Below are positions 1 through 7,464 of a stretch of DNA of 25,736 nucleotides, in pieces. Positions within the stretch are counted from its first letter, which is position 1. Each line of letters begins with the position of its first letter. Source of the DNA: Rikenellaceae bacterium. GTDB lineage: Bacteria > Bacteroidota > Bacteroidia > Bacteroidales > UBA932. Under the pieces are notes generated by a model. It was not told the DNA's origin, searched no databases, and saw only the letters and a list, made by a program, of their open reading frames with translations. A program made the position numbers and the translations under genes. Where the stretch lies: positions 1 through 25,736 of the forward strand of contig CAAFZB010000005.1 in NCBI GenBank assembly GCA_900767405.1. Direction: 5' to 3'.

Positions 1-402
1 CGCGGCATGGCTGGTTCAGACTTCCGTCCATTGACCAATATTCCTCACTGCTGCCTCCCGTAGGAGTTTGGACCGTGTCTCAGTTCCAATGTGGGGGATC
101 TTCCTCTCAGAACCCCTAGACATCGTCGCCTTGGTGGGCCGTTACCTCACCAACTAGCTAATGTCACGCGAGCCAATCCGTATCCGACGCATCTTTCAAA
201 CACTCTTGATGCCGCAAATGTTGTTATGGGATATTAGTCGGCGTTTCCACCGGTTATCTCCCAGATACGGGAATGTTGCTCACGCGTTACGCACCCTTCC
301 GCCGGTCGCCGGCAAGTATTGCTACTCCCGCTGCCCCTCGACTTGCATGTGTTAAGCCTGCCGCTAGCGTTCATCCTGAGCCAGGATCAAACTCTTCTTT
401 GT
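1..402 (-). rRNA. rrs: 16S ribosomal RNA, 5' part (runs off the window start)
   Basis: The reverse complement holds the universal 5' motif AGAGTTTGATCCTGGCTCAG at 376-395, followed by GATGAACGCTAGCGGCAGGC and ACACATGCAAGTCGAG. The conserved ACTCCTACGGGAGGCAGCAG block lies near 49-68. Matching the A at 395 to E. coli position 8 puts the mature 5' end at about 402. The first window base corresponds to roughly E. coli position 400, so only the V1-V2 part of the gene is here and the rest lies outside. The variable sequence is of Bacteroidales type; I cannot name a genus. The gene is transcribed away from groEL, downstream of the promoter at 813-843. Confidence 0.97.
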
Positions 403-448
403 ATATTCAAATTTCCAGCTGATCCTTGGCACTCTTGCTTGCCCTTTC

Positions 449-479
449 CAAAAATATCTTCGCTCAGTTCTTCATTCAA
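449..479 (-). promoter_or_regulatory. possible second rRNA promoter (P2) close to 16S
   Basis: On the minus strand TTG (477-479) is followed after 20 nt by TATTTTTG (449-456), which fits the Bacteroidota -33/-7 pattern (TTG, 19-21 nt, TAnnTTTG). Initiation would fall near 442, about 40 nt before mature 16S. The -33 match is only three bases and the region is A/T-rich, so this could be chance. A P2 transcript would lack both boxA-like elements. Confidence 0.3.
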
Positions 480-630
480 GGAGTCACGGCCAGCAGGCCG
501 CTCAACCTCTCATTCATCCTTCACTCGATCTTTCCGGAAACTACTTCGCAACTTTAATTCCCTTAAAAGAATTAACGCTCTCGATTTTCTAGTTCTTGGT
601 ACTTTTTTGCTTGTACTTTCCTTTCACTAA

Positions 631-641
631 GTCAAAGAACT
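631..641 (-). promoter_or_regulatory. boxA-like antitermination element, 16S-proximal copy
   Basis: The minus strand reads AGTTCTTTGAC, preceded by AAGA. It resembles the boxA antitermination element of rRNA leaders (E. coli core TGCTCTTTAACA), and TTCTTTGAC-type forms are common in Bacteroidota rRNA leaders. It lies about 230 nt upstream of mature 16S. The role is inferred from motif and position only. Confidence 0.5.
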
Positions 642-753
642 TTCTTTGGATCTTTTTGCTTTTCCCTTCGCTCATCCTCCTCACTCGACCGGTCACAACC
701 CCAAGGTTGCTCACGCTCTCGCTCGTCGTTTCGCTCGCTAAAATCAAAAATCT

Positions 754-764
754 CTCAAAGAACT
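754..764 (-). promoter_or_regulatory. boxA-like antitermination element, promoter-proximal copy
   Basis: The minus strand reads AGTTCTTTGAG, preceded by GAAA. It shares AGTTCTTTGA with the element at 631-641 and lies about 45 nt after the expected transcription start. That is where a nascent transcript would load Nus factors. The evidence is motif and position only. Confidence 0.45.
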
Positions 765-784
765 TTTCTCTTTTTTTGTGAGAA

Positions 785-811
785 AATCCCGCTCGGTGTT
801 CGAACGGGATT
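785..811 (-). terminator. candidate hairpin terminator for groEL read-through, spanning the rRNA start site
   Basis: On the minus strand AATCCCG and CGGGATT form a perfect 7-bp stem around a 13-nt loop, followed directly by TTCT, so the run is ATTTTCT. This is a plausible but weak intrinsic terminator for transcripts leaving groEL. The expected rRNA start (about 806) falls inside the first arm, so rRNA transcripts would lack part of the stem. The short U-run and large loop keep confidence modest. Confidence 0.35.
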
Positions 812-812
812 G

Positions 813-843
813 CAAAGGTAGTACTTAATTTTTAATTGACAAA
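813..843 (-). promoter_or_regulatory. rRNA operon promoter (Bacteroidota -33/-7 type)
   Basis: On the minus strand the -33 element TTTG (840-843) is followed by exactly 19 nt and the -7 element TACCTTTG (813-820). This is a full match to the Bacteroidota housekeeping consensus TTTG...TAnnTTTG. The spacer and upstream DNA are A/T-rich, including long A and T runs at 844-868, as expected of a strong rRNA promoter. Transcription should begin near 806 and run into the 16S leader. The -33 box is only about 40 nt past the groEL stop codon. Confidence 0.85.
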
Positions 844-881
844 TTTTTTTTCACTTTTTTAAAAAAAAGTTTTCTTTTTCC

Positions 882-2504
882 CTACATCATACCTCCGGCA
901 GGCATCGCAGGAGCAGCAGAAGCCGGCTCAGGGATATCTACAATGCCGCATTCGGTAGTAAGGAACATTCCGGCCACACTCGCCGCATTTTCCAAAGCAA
1001 CACGTGCAACCTTTGTAGGATCGATAACTCCGGCCTCGAACATATTCACATATTCACCTGTTCTTGCATTGTATCCGAAGTCACCTTTTCCTTCCTTTAT
1101 CTTCTGGACGATTACAGCTCCGTCAACTCCGGCATTCGCTGCAATCTGTCTCAAAGGTTCCTCGATGGCCTTCGCAACGATCCTGATTCCGGTGGTCTCG
1201 TCATCGTTCTCACCCTTAAGTTTATCAAGGCAGGACGCTGCGCGGATGTATGACACTCCGCCACCGGGAAGGTATCCTTCCTCCACTGCAGCGCGGGTAG
1301 CATTGAGAGCATCCTCAACCCTGTCTTTCTTTTCCTTCATCTCAACCTCGGTTGTAGCGCCTACATAAAGTACTGCCACTCCACCGGCCAGTTTTCCCAG
1401 ACGCTCCTGGAGTTTTTCCTTGTCGTAGTCAGAAGTAGTGGTAGAAATCTGCTTGCGAATCTGGTCCGCACGGTCCTTGATGTCGGCCTTGCTGCCTGCT
1501 CCGCCTACGATTGTCGTATTTTCCTTGGTGATTGTGACTTTCTCTGCCTTTCCGAGCATATCGGGAGTTGCATTCTCCAGGGAGAAGCCTCTTTCTTCCG
1601 AAATCACCTGTGCCTTTGTAAGGACTGCAATGTCCTGCAGCATTTCCTTGCGGCGGTCACCGAATCCGGGGGCCTTCACTGCAGCAACCTTGAGAGAACC
1701 GCGGAGGCGGTTCACAACGAGTGTAGTCAAAGCTTCACCGTCTACGTCCTCTGCAATGATAAGCAGTTCCTTTCCCTCACGGGCGATGGGTTCGAGCAAC
1801 GGCAGGAGATCCTTCATCGTGCTGATCTTCTTGTCGGTAATGAGGATATAGGGATTGCTAAGCTCTGCTTCCATCTTATCTCCGTTCGTCATAAAATAAG
1901 GAGAGATATATCCGCGGTCGAACTGCATTCCCTCGACAACCTTTACCTCGGTCTCGGTACCCTTGGCTTCCTCAACGGTAATCACGCCGTCCTTCTTGAC
2001 CTTTGACATTGCATCGGCGATGAGCTTACCTATATAATTGTCGTTATTGGCGGAAACGGTACCTACCTGCTCAATCTTGGAGTAGTCATTTCCAACGCTG
2101 TGACTGTGCTTCTTGAGTTCTGCAACGACTGCGCCCACGGCCTTGTCGATACCTCTCTTGAGGTCCATAGGATTAGCCCCGGCCGTAACGTTCTTTATTC
2201 CTACGTTGATAATGGCCTGTGCAAGAACGGTAGCCGTCGTGGTTCCGTCACCTGCCTGCTCGTTGGTTTTGGATGCCACTTCCTTCACCATCTGTGCGCC
2301 CATATTCTCGAAACGGTCTTCGAGCTCTATTTCCTTTGCAACGGTAACTCCGTCCTTGGTAACTGCGGGAGCTCCGAATTTCTTATCAATCACCACGTTG
2401 CGTCCTTTGGGACCAAGTGTGACCTTAACTGCGTTTGCAAGTGCGTCTGCTCCATTCTTCATCTTGGAGCGGACCTCAGTATTGAATTGAATGTCTTTTG
2501 CCAT
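882..2504 (-). CDS. groEL: Chaperonin GroEL (60 kDa, Hsp60)
   Basis: GroEL forms the double-ring ATP-driven folding chamber in the cytoplasm and works with the GroES lid. The protein is 540 aa, the usual family length. It starts MAKDIQFNTEVR and has the nucleotide-binding signature GDGTTTATVLA near residues 86-96. The late equatorial segment AGVDGAVIVQKI is also present, and the chain ends in the flexible GGMM tail typical of GroEL. The start lies 2 nt after the groES stop, so the pair is a standard bicistron. No inverted repeat of CIRCE type (TTAGCACTC-N9-GAGTGCTAA) is visible upstream of groES. The rRNA promoter follows its stop codon within about 40 nt. Confidence 0.99.
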   Translation of the reverse strand: MAKDIQFNTEVRSKMKNGADALANAVKVTLGPKGRNVVIDKKFGAPAVTKDGVTVAKEIELEDRFENMGAQMVKEVASKTNEQAGDGTTTATVLAQAIINVGIKNVTAGANPMDLKRGIDKAVGAVVAELKKHSHSVGNDYSKIEQVGTVSANNDNYIGKLIADAMSKVKKDGVITVEEAKGTETEVKVVEGMQFDRGYISPYFMTNGDKMEAELSNPYILITDKKISTMKDLLPLLEPIAREGKELLIIAEDVDGEALTTLVVNRLRGSLKVAAVKAPGFGDRRKEMLQDIAVLTKAQVISEERGFSLENATPDMLGKAEKVTITKENTTIVGGAGSKADIKDRADQIRKQISTTTSDYDKEKLQERLGKLAGGVAVLYVGATTEVEMKEKKDRVEDALNATRAAVEEGYLPGGGVSYIRAASCLDKLKGENDDETTGIRIVAKAIEEPLRQIAANAGVDGAVIVQKIKEGKGDFGYNARTGEYVNMFEAGVIDPTKVARVALENAASVAGMFLTTECGIVDIPEPASAAPAMPAGGMM

Positions 2505-2506
2505 AA

Positions 2507-2773
2507 TTACAGAATTGCTAAAATGTCAGACTGCTTGACGATGAGGTATTTCTTTTCGTCCACCGTAACCTCTGTGCCGGAATATTTGCCGTACAGAACC
2601 GTATCACCTTTCTTGACCTCCATAGGTTCGTCCTTCTTACCGGGACCGGTAGCAAGAACAACACCCTGCTGGGGTTTCTCTTTTGCTGTGTCAGGGATAT
2701 AAAGTCCCCCCGCTGTTTTGGTCTGAGCCTCCTGGGGTTCAATCAAAACTCTGTCTGCAAGTGGTTTAATCAT
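2507..2773 (-). CDS. groES: Co-chaperonin GroES (10 kDa)
   Basis: This is the heptameric lid of the GroEL chamber. The 88-aa product has the normal length. It begins MIKPLADRVLIEP, carries the mobile-loop region TKTAGGLYIPD, and ends VKQSDILAIL, all standard for the family. It starts 65 nt after the stop of the TrmH-family methyltransferase gene. No clear TAnnTTTG promoter is visible in that gap, so expression may come from further upstream or from a degenerate promoter. The inverted repeat at 2829-2841 is the only operator-like sequence I see there. Confidence 0.99.
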   Translation of the reverse strand: MIKPLADRVLIEPQEAQTKTAGGLYIPDTAKEKPQQGVVLATGPGKKDEPMEVKKGDTVLYGKYSGTEVTVDEKKYLIVKQSDILAIL

Positions 2774-2828
2774 ATCATTATCTGTTTTAGAATTTTTCTA
2801 TGTCCGAAAGGGGCAATGTTTATGCCAC

Positions 2829-2841
2829 TGACAAATTGTCA
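2829..2841. promoter_or_regulatory. 13-bp perfect palindrome upstream of groES (candidate operator)
   Basis: TGACAA-A-TTGTCA is a perfect inverted repeat with 6-bp arms. It lies 56 bp upstream of the groES start and overlaps the TGA stop of the preceding methyltransferase gene (2839-2841). It is not a CIRCE element. Position suggests an operator for groESL, but three of its bases are fixed by the stop codon and no binding protein can be named. Confidence 0.25.
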
Positions 2842-3360
2842 TTCCTGCATTTGCCAAAGTACAACCCCAACGCTCACAGAGACATTCAGGGAATGCTTTG
2901 TCCCCTGCTGAGGTATCTCCAGGGCAAAATCGCTTCTGTCAACCACCTCCTGCTGGACTCCGTCGACTTCGTTTCCGAAAATGAGTGCATATTTCTTCCC
3001 CGCCTCGCGCCTGAAACCGCTCAGGCACACGGAATTCTGCGTCTGTTCCACGCTTACCACCGTATATCCTCCGGCCTTGAGGCGTTGCACTGTTTCAACA
3101 GTGTCACTGCAGTGCTCCCACTCGACCGAATCCTCGGCTCCAAGGGCCGTCTTGTGTATCTCTACCGATGGAGGGGCCGCGCAGATTCCGCACAGATAGA
3201 CCTTATCCACGCCAAAAGCATCGGCGGTGCGGAAGGCGCTGCCGACGTTATATGCGCTGCGCACGTTATCCAAGACAAGAACGAGGCCTTTTTCGGGCCT
3301 CGTCTTGTACTCCCGCACGGTCAAGCGGTGCAATTCGCTATTTAGAAGTTTCCTGTCCAA
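2839..3360 (-). CDS. TrmH/SpoU-family RNA 2'-O-methyltransferase
   Basis: This 173-aa protein has the three SPOUT motifs of the SpoU (TrmH) family in order: motif 1 NVRSAYNVGSAFRTADAFGV near residues 32-51, motif 2 FGNEVDGV, and motif 3 with IPQQGTKHSLNVSVSVGV near the C-terminus. The family methylates ribose 2'-OH in tRNA or rRNA using S-adenosylmethionine bound in a knotted fold. The substrate here cannot be assigned. The protein is short, with no added N-terminal RNA-binding domain. The start is a TTG codon one base after the glyA stop, chosen because the resulting N-terminus (MDRKLLNSELHRLTV) looks like relatives and there is no ATG before motif 1. It is probably co-transcribed with glyA. 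A strong hairpin lies within codons about 18-28. Confidence 0.92.
   Translation of the reverse strand: MDRKLLNSELHRLTVREYKTRPEKGLVLVLDNVRSAYNVGSAFRTADAFGVDKVYLCGICAAPPSVEIHKTALGAEDSVEWEHCSDTVETVQRLKAGGYTVVSVEQTQNSVCLSGFRREAGKKYALIFGNEVDGVQQEVVDRSDFALEIPQQGTKHSLNVSVSVGVVLWQMQE
3276..3307 (-). other. strong hairpin inside the 5' coding region of the RNA methyltransferase
   Basis: ACGAGGCC (3281-3288) and GGCCTCGT (3296-3303) pair perfectly around a 7-nt loop. CAAG (3276-3279) and CTTG (3304-3307) extend the stem to 12 bp with one bulged A at 3280. It lies 53 to 84 nt into the message. No U-run follows on either strand, so it is not an intrinsic terminator. It could affect translation or RNA stability, or be a chance product of the codons for TRPEKGLVLV. 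Confidence 0.5.
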
Positions 3361-3361
3361 A

Positions 3362-4714
3362 TCAATATTTGTTCAAAGGCACTCCCGCAGTCATCTGCCG
3401 GACCTCTTTCTTCACCGAGGCTACGACATTGGCGTGTGCCTCCAGCATAGCCTGCTGCTCCGGGGTAGGCTGTTCATTCTTCTTCAGGCATAAAGCCGAT
3501 ATGTTCCTGCTGCAGGATTCGAGTACCGTATCTATGAACTCCGCTATCCGCAGCATATCCTGCTCAACATATCCGCGGGAAGTTATTGCGGGTGTCCCTA
3601 TCCTGAGGCCCGATGTCTGGAAAGGACTGCGGGTGTCAAAAGGAACCATATTCTTATTCAGGGTAATGCCCGCGCTTTCGAGCTGAGTCTCTGCAATCCT
3701 TCCGGTAACTTCGGGGAAACGGGTCCGCAGGTCGATAAGCATCAGATGGTTGTCTGTTCCTCCGCTTACCACCTTGTACCCCTTGTCCATAAAGGCCTGG
3801 CTCAAAGTCCTGGCATTGGCCATCACCTGTTTCTGATATGAAACAAACTCCGGTTGCATTGCCTCGAAGAAAGCGACAGCCTTGCCGGCGATGATGTGCT
3901 CGAGAGGTCCGCCCTGAACTCCGGGGAAAACGCTGGAGTCAAGAATCTGGCTCATCTTCTTAACGTTCCCTTTAGTATCCTTGCGGCCCTGTGGGTCATC
4001 GAAATCCTTCCCCATAAGAATTATGCCGCCTCGCGGTCCGCGAAGTGTCTTGTGGGTGGTTGAAGTCACGATATGGGCATAATTCACGGGATTTTTCAGG
4101 AGTCCGGCCGCAATGAGTCCGGCCGTATGGGCCATATCTATCCAGAGTATTGCCCCAACCTTATCGGCAATCTTCCTCATTCTTTCATAGTCCCACTCCC
4201 TGGAATATGCCGAGGCTCCGCCTATGATAAGTTTCGGTTTGTGCTCCAGAGCAAGACTTTCCATCCTGTCATAGTCCACCAGGCCGGTTGTCTCGTCCAA
4301 GCCATAGGCTACTGCATTGTAGAGAATGCCCGAAGCGTTTACAGGAGAACCGTGTGTAAGATGTCCGCCCTGGCTCAGGTCCAGGCCCATAAAGGTGTCG
4401 CCCGGTTTGAGTATGGCCATAATTACAGCCATATTGGCCTGTGCTCCGGAATGAGGCTGGACATTAGCCCACTGTGCTCCGTATATTGTTTTGAGACGAT
4501 CGATTGCAAGCTGTTCAATCTGATCCACAATTTCACAGCCGCCATAGTACCTTTTTCCGGGATAGCCCTCTGCATACTTGTTGGTGCATATCGAGCCCAT
4601 TGCCTGAAGAACGTTGTCAGAGACATAGTTCTCGGATGCAATCATCTCAAGCCCGTTGCACTGGCGATCCGCTTCTTTGCGAATCAGATCGAATATCTGC
4701 AAATCGTGTTTCAT
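3362..4714 (-). CDS. glyA: Serine hydroxymethyltransferase
   Basis: GlyA is a PLP enzyme that interconverts serine and glycine and loads one-carbon units onto tetrahydrofolate. I place the start at the ATG at 4712-4714 (MKHDLQIFDLIRKE), 4 nt after the ppdK stop. The in-frame extension to 4774 would add 20 arginine-rich residues overlapping ppdK and is not family-like. With this start the protein is 450 aa, slightly longer than the usual 415-430 because of a charged C-terminal tail. Hallmarks are the substrate-binding segment LEMIASENYVS (22-32), YAEGYPGKRYYGG (47-59), and the PLP-lysine motif TTHKTLRGPRGG with Lys222. It is cotranscribed with ppdK, and folC in the same strand block shares the folate link. 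Confidence 0.98.
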   Translation of the reverse strand: MKHDLQIFDLIRKEADRQCNGLEMIASENYVSDNVLQAMGSICTNKYAEGYPGKRYYGGCEIVDQIEQLAIDRLKTIYGAQWANVQPHSGAQANMAVIMAILKPGDTFMGLDLSQGGHLTHGSPVNASGILYNAVAYGLDETTGLVDYDRMESLALEHKPKLIIGGASAYSREWDYERMRKIADKVGAILWIDMAHTAGLIAAGLLKNPVNYAHIVTSTTHKTLRGPRGGIILMGKDFDDPQGRKDTKGNVKKMSQILDSSVFPGVQGGPLEHIIAGKAVAFFEAMQPEFVSYQKQVMANARTLSQAFMDKGYKVVSGGTDNHLMLIDLRTRFPEVTGRIAETQLESAGITLNKNMVPFDTRSPFQTSGLRIGTPAITSRGYVEQDMLRIAEFIDTVLESCSRNISALCLKKNEQPTPEQQAMLEAHANVVASVKKEVRQMTAGVPLNKY

Positions 4715-4718
4715 ATAT

Positions 4719-7439
4719 CTAGTTGTTCTGTTTGATGGCCGCCTGAGCCGCTGCAAGCCGCGCAATAGGAACACGGAAAGGTGAGCAGCTTACATAGTCG
4801 ATGCCTATGCGGTTGAAGAAACTGATTGAATCGGGATCTCCACCGTGCTCTCCACAGATACCGCACTGAAGGTCGGCCCTCTTCGAACGTCCGCCGTTGA
4901 GTCCGGTCTCGACAAGTTTGCCGACACCCTTGACGTCGATGGTCTGGAAAGGATCGGAATCCAGAATCTTGTTTCCAAGATAGTCACCCATAAATGTTCC
5001 TATGTCGTCACGGGAGAAACCGAAAGTCATCTGCGTAAGGTCATTTGTACCAAAGCTGAAGAACTCTGCCGTACGGGCCATGCGGTCTGCGGTAAGCGCA
5101 GCGCGGGGTATCTCGATCATAGTTCCGAACTTGTACTTGATCTGAATCTGGGACTTGGCCTCGACCTCAGCCCTTATGCGCTCGCAGTGAGCTTTCTGGA
5201 ACTCGATCTCACGTGCAGACACGGTTACCGGAATCATAATCTCGGGCATAGGGTTCAATCCTTCCTTGATAAGTTCTACGGTAGCTGTGAATATTGCGCG
5301 GTATTGAGTTTCGGCGATAAGGGGATATGTCACGTGCAGACGGACTCCACGGTGTCCCATCATAGGGTTGACCTCGTGAAGGTTCTCACCTCTGCGCTCA
5401 ACCTCTGCGACAGAAATTCCAAGTTCGTTTGCAAGTTCGGCCTTCTTTTCCTCACCCTTGGGAACGAACTCGTGAAGAGGGGGATCCAGCAGACGGAACA
5501 CAACCGGCTTGCCGTCCATAACCTTGAGCGTACTCTTCACAGAAGCCTTGATATAGGGTTCCAACTCGGAGAGAGCGGCTCTGCGCTCGCCGTCGGTATC
5601 ACACATTATCATCTTGCGGAGCTTTGAAAGAGGTGTCTCGGAGTTCTTTCCATAGAACATATGCTCGATGCGGAAGAGTCCGATTCCCTCTGCCCCGAAC
5701 TTGAGAGCCCTGCCGGCATCCTCGGGAGTGTCGGCGTTGGTCCTGATTCCAAGACGACGGTACTTGTCGACAATTGCCATAAAGTTGATGAACAGAGGAT
5801 TCTCGCTGGCATCCATCGTATCTATCTTTTCGCCGTAAACCAGACCCTTTGAACCGTTGAGGGAAATCCAGTCTCCCTCCTTGAAGGTCTTTCCATTGAT
5901 GGAAGCGGTCTTTGCAGCAAAATCTATTTTGAGCGCATCGCATCCTACGATACAGCATTTTCCCCATCCGCGGGCTACAAGTGCAGCGTGGGAAGTCATT
6001 CCTCCCCTCTGGGTAAGGATGCCCGACGAGGCCCTCATTCCCTCGATGTCCTCGGGAGAGGTCTCTTCACGCAGAAGAATGGTCTTCTCGCCTCGGGCGG
6101 CGGCCTCCATTGCATCCTCGGGAGTGAAAACAATCTTTCCTACCGCTCCACCGGGAGATGCGGGAAGTCCCTGGCCTGCAACCTCTGCTTTCTTCTCGGA
6201 AGCAGGGTCGAGTACGGGATGAAGAATCTCATCGAGCTGTGCGGGAGAAACCCTGAGCACGGCTGTCTTCTCATCTATCATCCCCTCCCCGAGCATATCG
6301 GTAGCCATCTGAAGGGCAGCGAGTCCGGTACGTTTTCCGATTCGGCACTGCAGCATCCAGAGCTTGCCTTCCTGAATGGTGAATTCAATGTCCTGCATAT
6401 CGTGGAAATGATTCTCGAGGCGGGTACGAATCTCGTCCAGTTCCTTGTAAACGGCGGGCATTGCCGTTTCAAGAGATTCCAGTTCCTTGTTATGTTCGTT
6501 CTTTGTAGCTTCGTTCAGGGGGTTGGGTGTACGGATACCTGCAACGACGTCCTCGCCCTGGGCATTGATAAGCCATTCGCCATAGAACTTGTTGTCTCCG
6601 GTCGCAGGGTTACGCGAGAATGCGACACCGGTAGCCGAGGTATTTCCCATATTTCCGAATACCATAGACTGCACGTTTACAGCTGTTCCCCAATCATCGG
6701 GAATTTTCTCGATGCGACGGTATGCAATTGCACGCTTTCCGTTCCAGGACTTGAACACGCCGCCAATGGAACCCCAGAGCTGGGCCTCGGCCGTGTCGGG
6801 GAATTCGACTCCCAGCACTTCCTTAACCTTGGCCTTGAACTTTACGCAAAGGTCCTTGAGTTCTTCTGCAGTGATTTCGGTATCTGACTTATAGCCTTTC
6901 TCCTCCTTGAGCTGAGCCATCATACGGTCGAGCTGCTGGCGGATTCCCTGTCCGTCTGCAGGTTCGATTCCCTCGGCCTTTTCCATTACGACGTCAGAAT
7001 ACATCATAATGAGACGGCGGTATGCGTCATACACGAAACGGGGGTTGCCGGTCTTTTCAATCATTCCCGGAAGAGTCGCAGAACACAGACCTATATTGAG
7101 GATCGTATCCATCATTCCCGGCATTGAACTGCGAGCGCCGCTGCGGCAGCTTACAAGAAGGGGATCGGCAGGGTCACCGAATTTCTTGCCCATAATCTTC
7201 TCTGTATCGGCAAGAGCGGCAGCCACATCACATTTCAGTTCGTCGCGGTAGCCACCTCCCAGCTCATAATACTCTGCACAACATTCCGTAGTTATCGTAA
7301 AGCCTGCAGGAACAGGCATTCCCAACTTACTCATTTCGGCAAGGTTTGCGCCTTTGCCACCTAAAAGTTCTCTCATTGAACCGTCTCCCTCGGCAGTCTT
7401 GCCACCGAAACGGTAAACTCTTTTCTTATTGTCTGACAT
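4719..7439 (-). CDS. ppdK: Pyruvate, phosphate dikinase
   Basis: PPDK interconverts pyruvate + ATP + Pi and PEP + AMP + PPi. In anaerobic Bacteroidales it links glycolysis and gluconeogenesis, often with PPi-dependent enzymes. The 906-aa length is normal for the bacterial form. The N-terminal ATP-grasp domain includes GGKGANLAEMSKLGMPVPAGF (27-47). The swivelling phosphohistidine domain has GGMTSHAALVARGWG with the catalytic His484. The C-terminal PEP/pyruvate TIM barrel ends with CGICGEHGGDP, whose second Cys (about residue 862) is the expected acid/base. The start at 7439 gives the canonical N-terminus (KKRVYRFGG). Its 53-nt upstream gap carries a candidate promoter, and glyA follows after 4 nt. 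Confidence 0.98.
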   Translation of the reverse strand: MSDNKKRVYRFGGKTAEGDGSMRELLGGKGANLAEMSKLGMPVPAGFTITTECCAEYYELGGGYRDELKCDVAAALADTEKIMGKKFGDPADPLLVSCRSGARSSMPGMMDTILNIGLCSATLPGMIEKTGNPRFVYDAYRRLIMMYSDVVMEKAEGIEPADGQGIRQQLDRMMAQLKEEKGYKSDTEITAEELKDLCVKFKAKVKEVLGVEFPDTAEAQLWGSIGGVFKSWNGKRAIAYRRIEKIPDDWGTAVNVQSMVFGNMGNTSATGVAFSRNPATGDNKFYGEWLINAQGEDVVAGIRTPNPLNEATKNEHNKELESLETAMPAVYKELDEIRTRLENHFHDMQDIEFTIQEGKLWMLQCRIGKRTGLAALQMATDMLGEGMIDEKTAVLRVSPAQLDEILHPVLDPASEKKAEVAGQGLPASPGGAVGKIVFTPEDAMEAAARGEKTILLREETSPEDIEGMRASSGILTQRGGMTSHAALVARGWGKCCIVGCDALKIDFAAKTASINGKTFKEGDWISLNGSKGLVYGEKIDTMDASENPLFINFMAIVDKYRRLGIRTNADTPEDAGRALKFGAEGIGLFRIEHMFYGKNSETPLSKLRKMIMCDTDGERRAALSELEPYIKASVKSTLKVMDGKPVVFRLLDPPLHEFVPKGEEKKAELANELGISVAEVERRGENLHEVNPMMGHRGVRLHVTYPLIAETQYRAIFTATVELIKEGLNPMPEIMIPVTVSAREIEFQKAHCERIRAEVEAKSQIQIKYKFGTMIEIPRAALTADRMARTAEFFSFGTNDLTQMTFGFSRDDIGTFMGDYLGNKILDSDPFQTIDVKGVGKLVETGLNGGRSKRADLQCGICGEHGGDPDSISFFNRIGIDYVSCSPFRVPIARLAAAQAAIKQNN

Positions 7440-7449
7440 AACCTATAAA

Positions 7450-7464
7450 TTTCGCGGCGCGAAA
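7450..7464. repeat. inverted repeat in the ppdK 5' region
   Basis: TTTCGC-GGC-GCGAAA is a perfect 6-bp inverted repeat with a 3-nt centre, 10 nt upstream of the ppdK start. Its promoter-side arm overlaps the candidate -7 box (7460-7467). It could be an operator or a 5' RNA hairpin. It is too short, and lacks a U-run, for a convincing terminator of the upstream gene. Confidence 0.35.

Larger units (their letters stand above)
403..806 (-). other. rRNA operon leader (about 400 nt, non-coding)
   Basis: This stretch lies between the rRNA promoter and the mature 16S 5' end and holds no credible protein gene. On the minus strand it is rich in G+A with recurrent GAGCGA/GAGTGA words. It contains two boxA-like AGTTCTTTGA elements. 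It also has several small inverted repeats: a 7-bp stem with an 8-nt loop at 554-575 (TTAATTC/GAATTAA), a 5-bp stem at 696-709, the palindrome GACCGGTC at 687-694, and GGCC repeated either side of a 4-nt loop near 489-500. Such leaders normally carry antitermination and RNase processing signals. The partner strand of any processing stem would lie past the 16S 3' end, outside the window. Confidence 0.75.

Noticed and set aside
161..781. Open frames on the plus strand over the 16S gene and its leader
   Set aside because: They run antisense to rRNA and the rRNA leader and have low-complexity Leu/Ser/Phe-rich products with no recognisable domain.
853..870. A/T hairpin (ACTTTTTT/AAAAAAGT) after groEL as an intrinsic terminator
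   Set aside because: The stem has a single G-C pair, a 2-nt loop, and is followed by A residues, not U, on the groEL strand. It is more likely part of the A/T-rich upstream region of the rRNA promoter.
2774..2838. CIRCE or a clear TAnnTTTG promoter for groES
   Set aside because: I looked for both on the minus strand and found neither; only partial TTTG-like words with wrong spacing are present.
4715..4774. Upstream extension of glyA giving 20 more residues
   Set aside because: It overlaps the end of ppdK and has an arginine-rich, non-homologous sequence; MKHDLQIF at 4714 is the family-like start.
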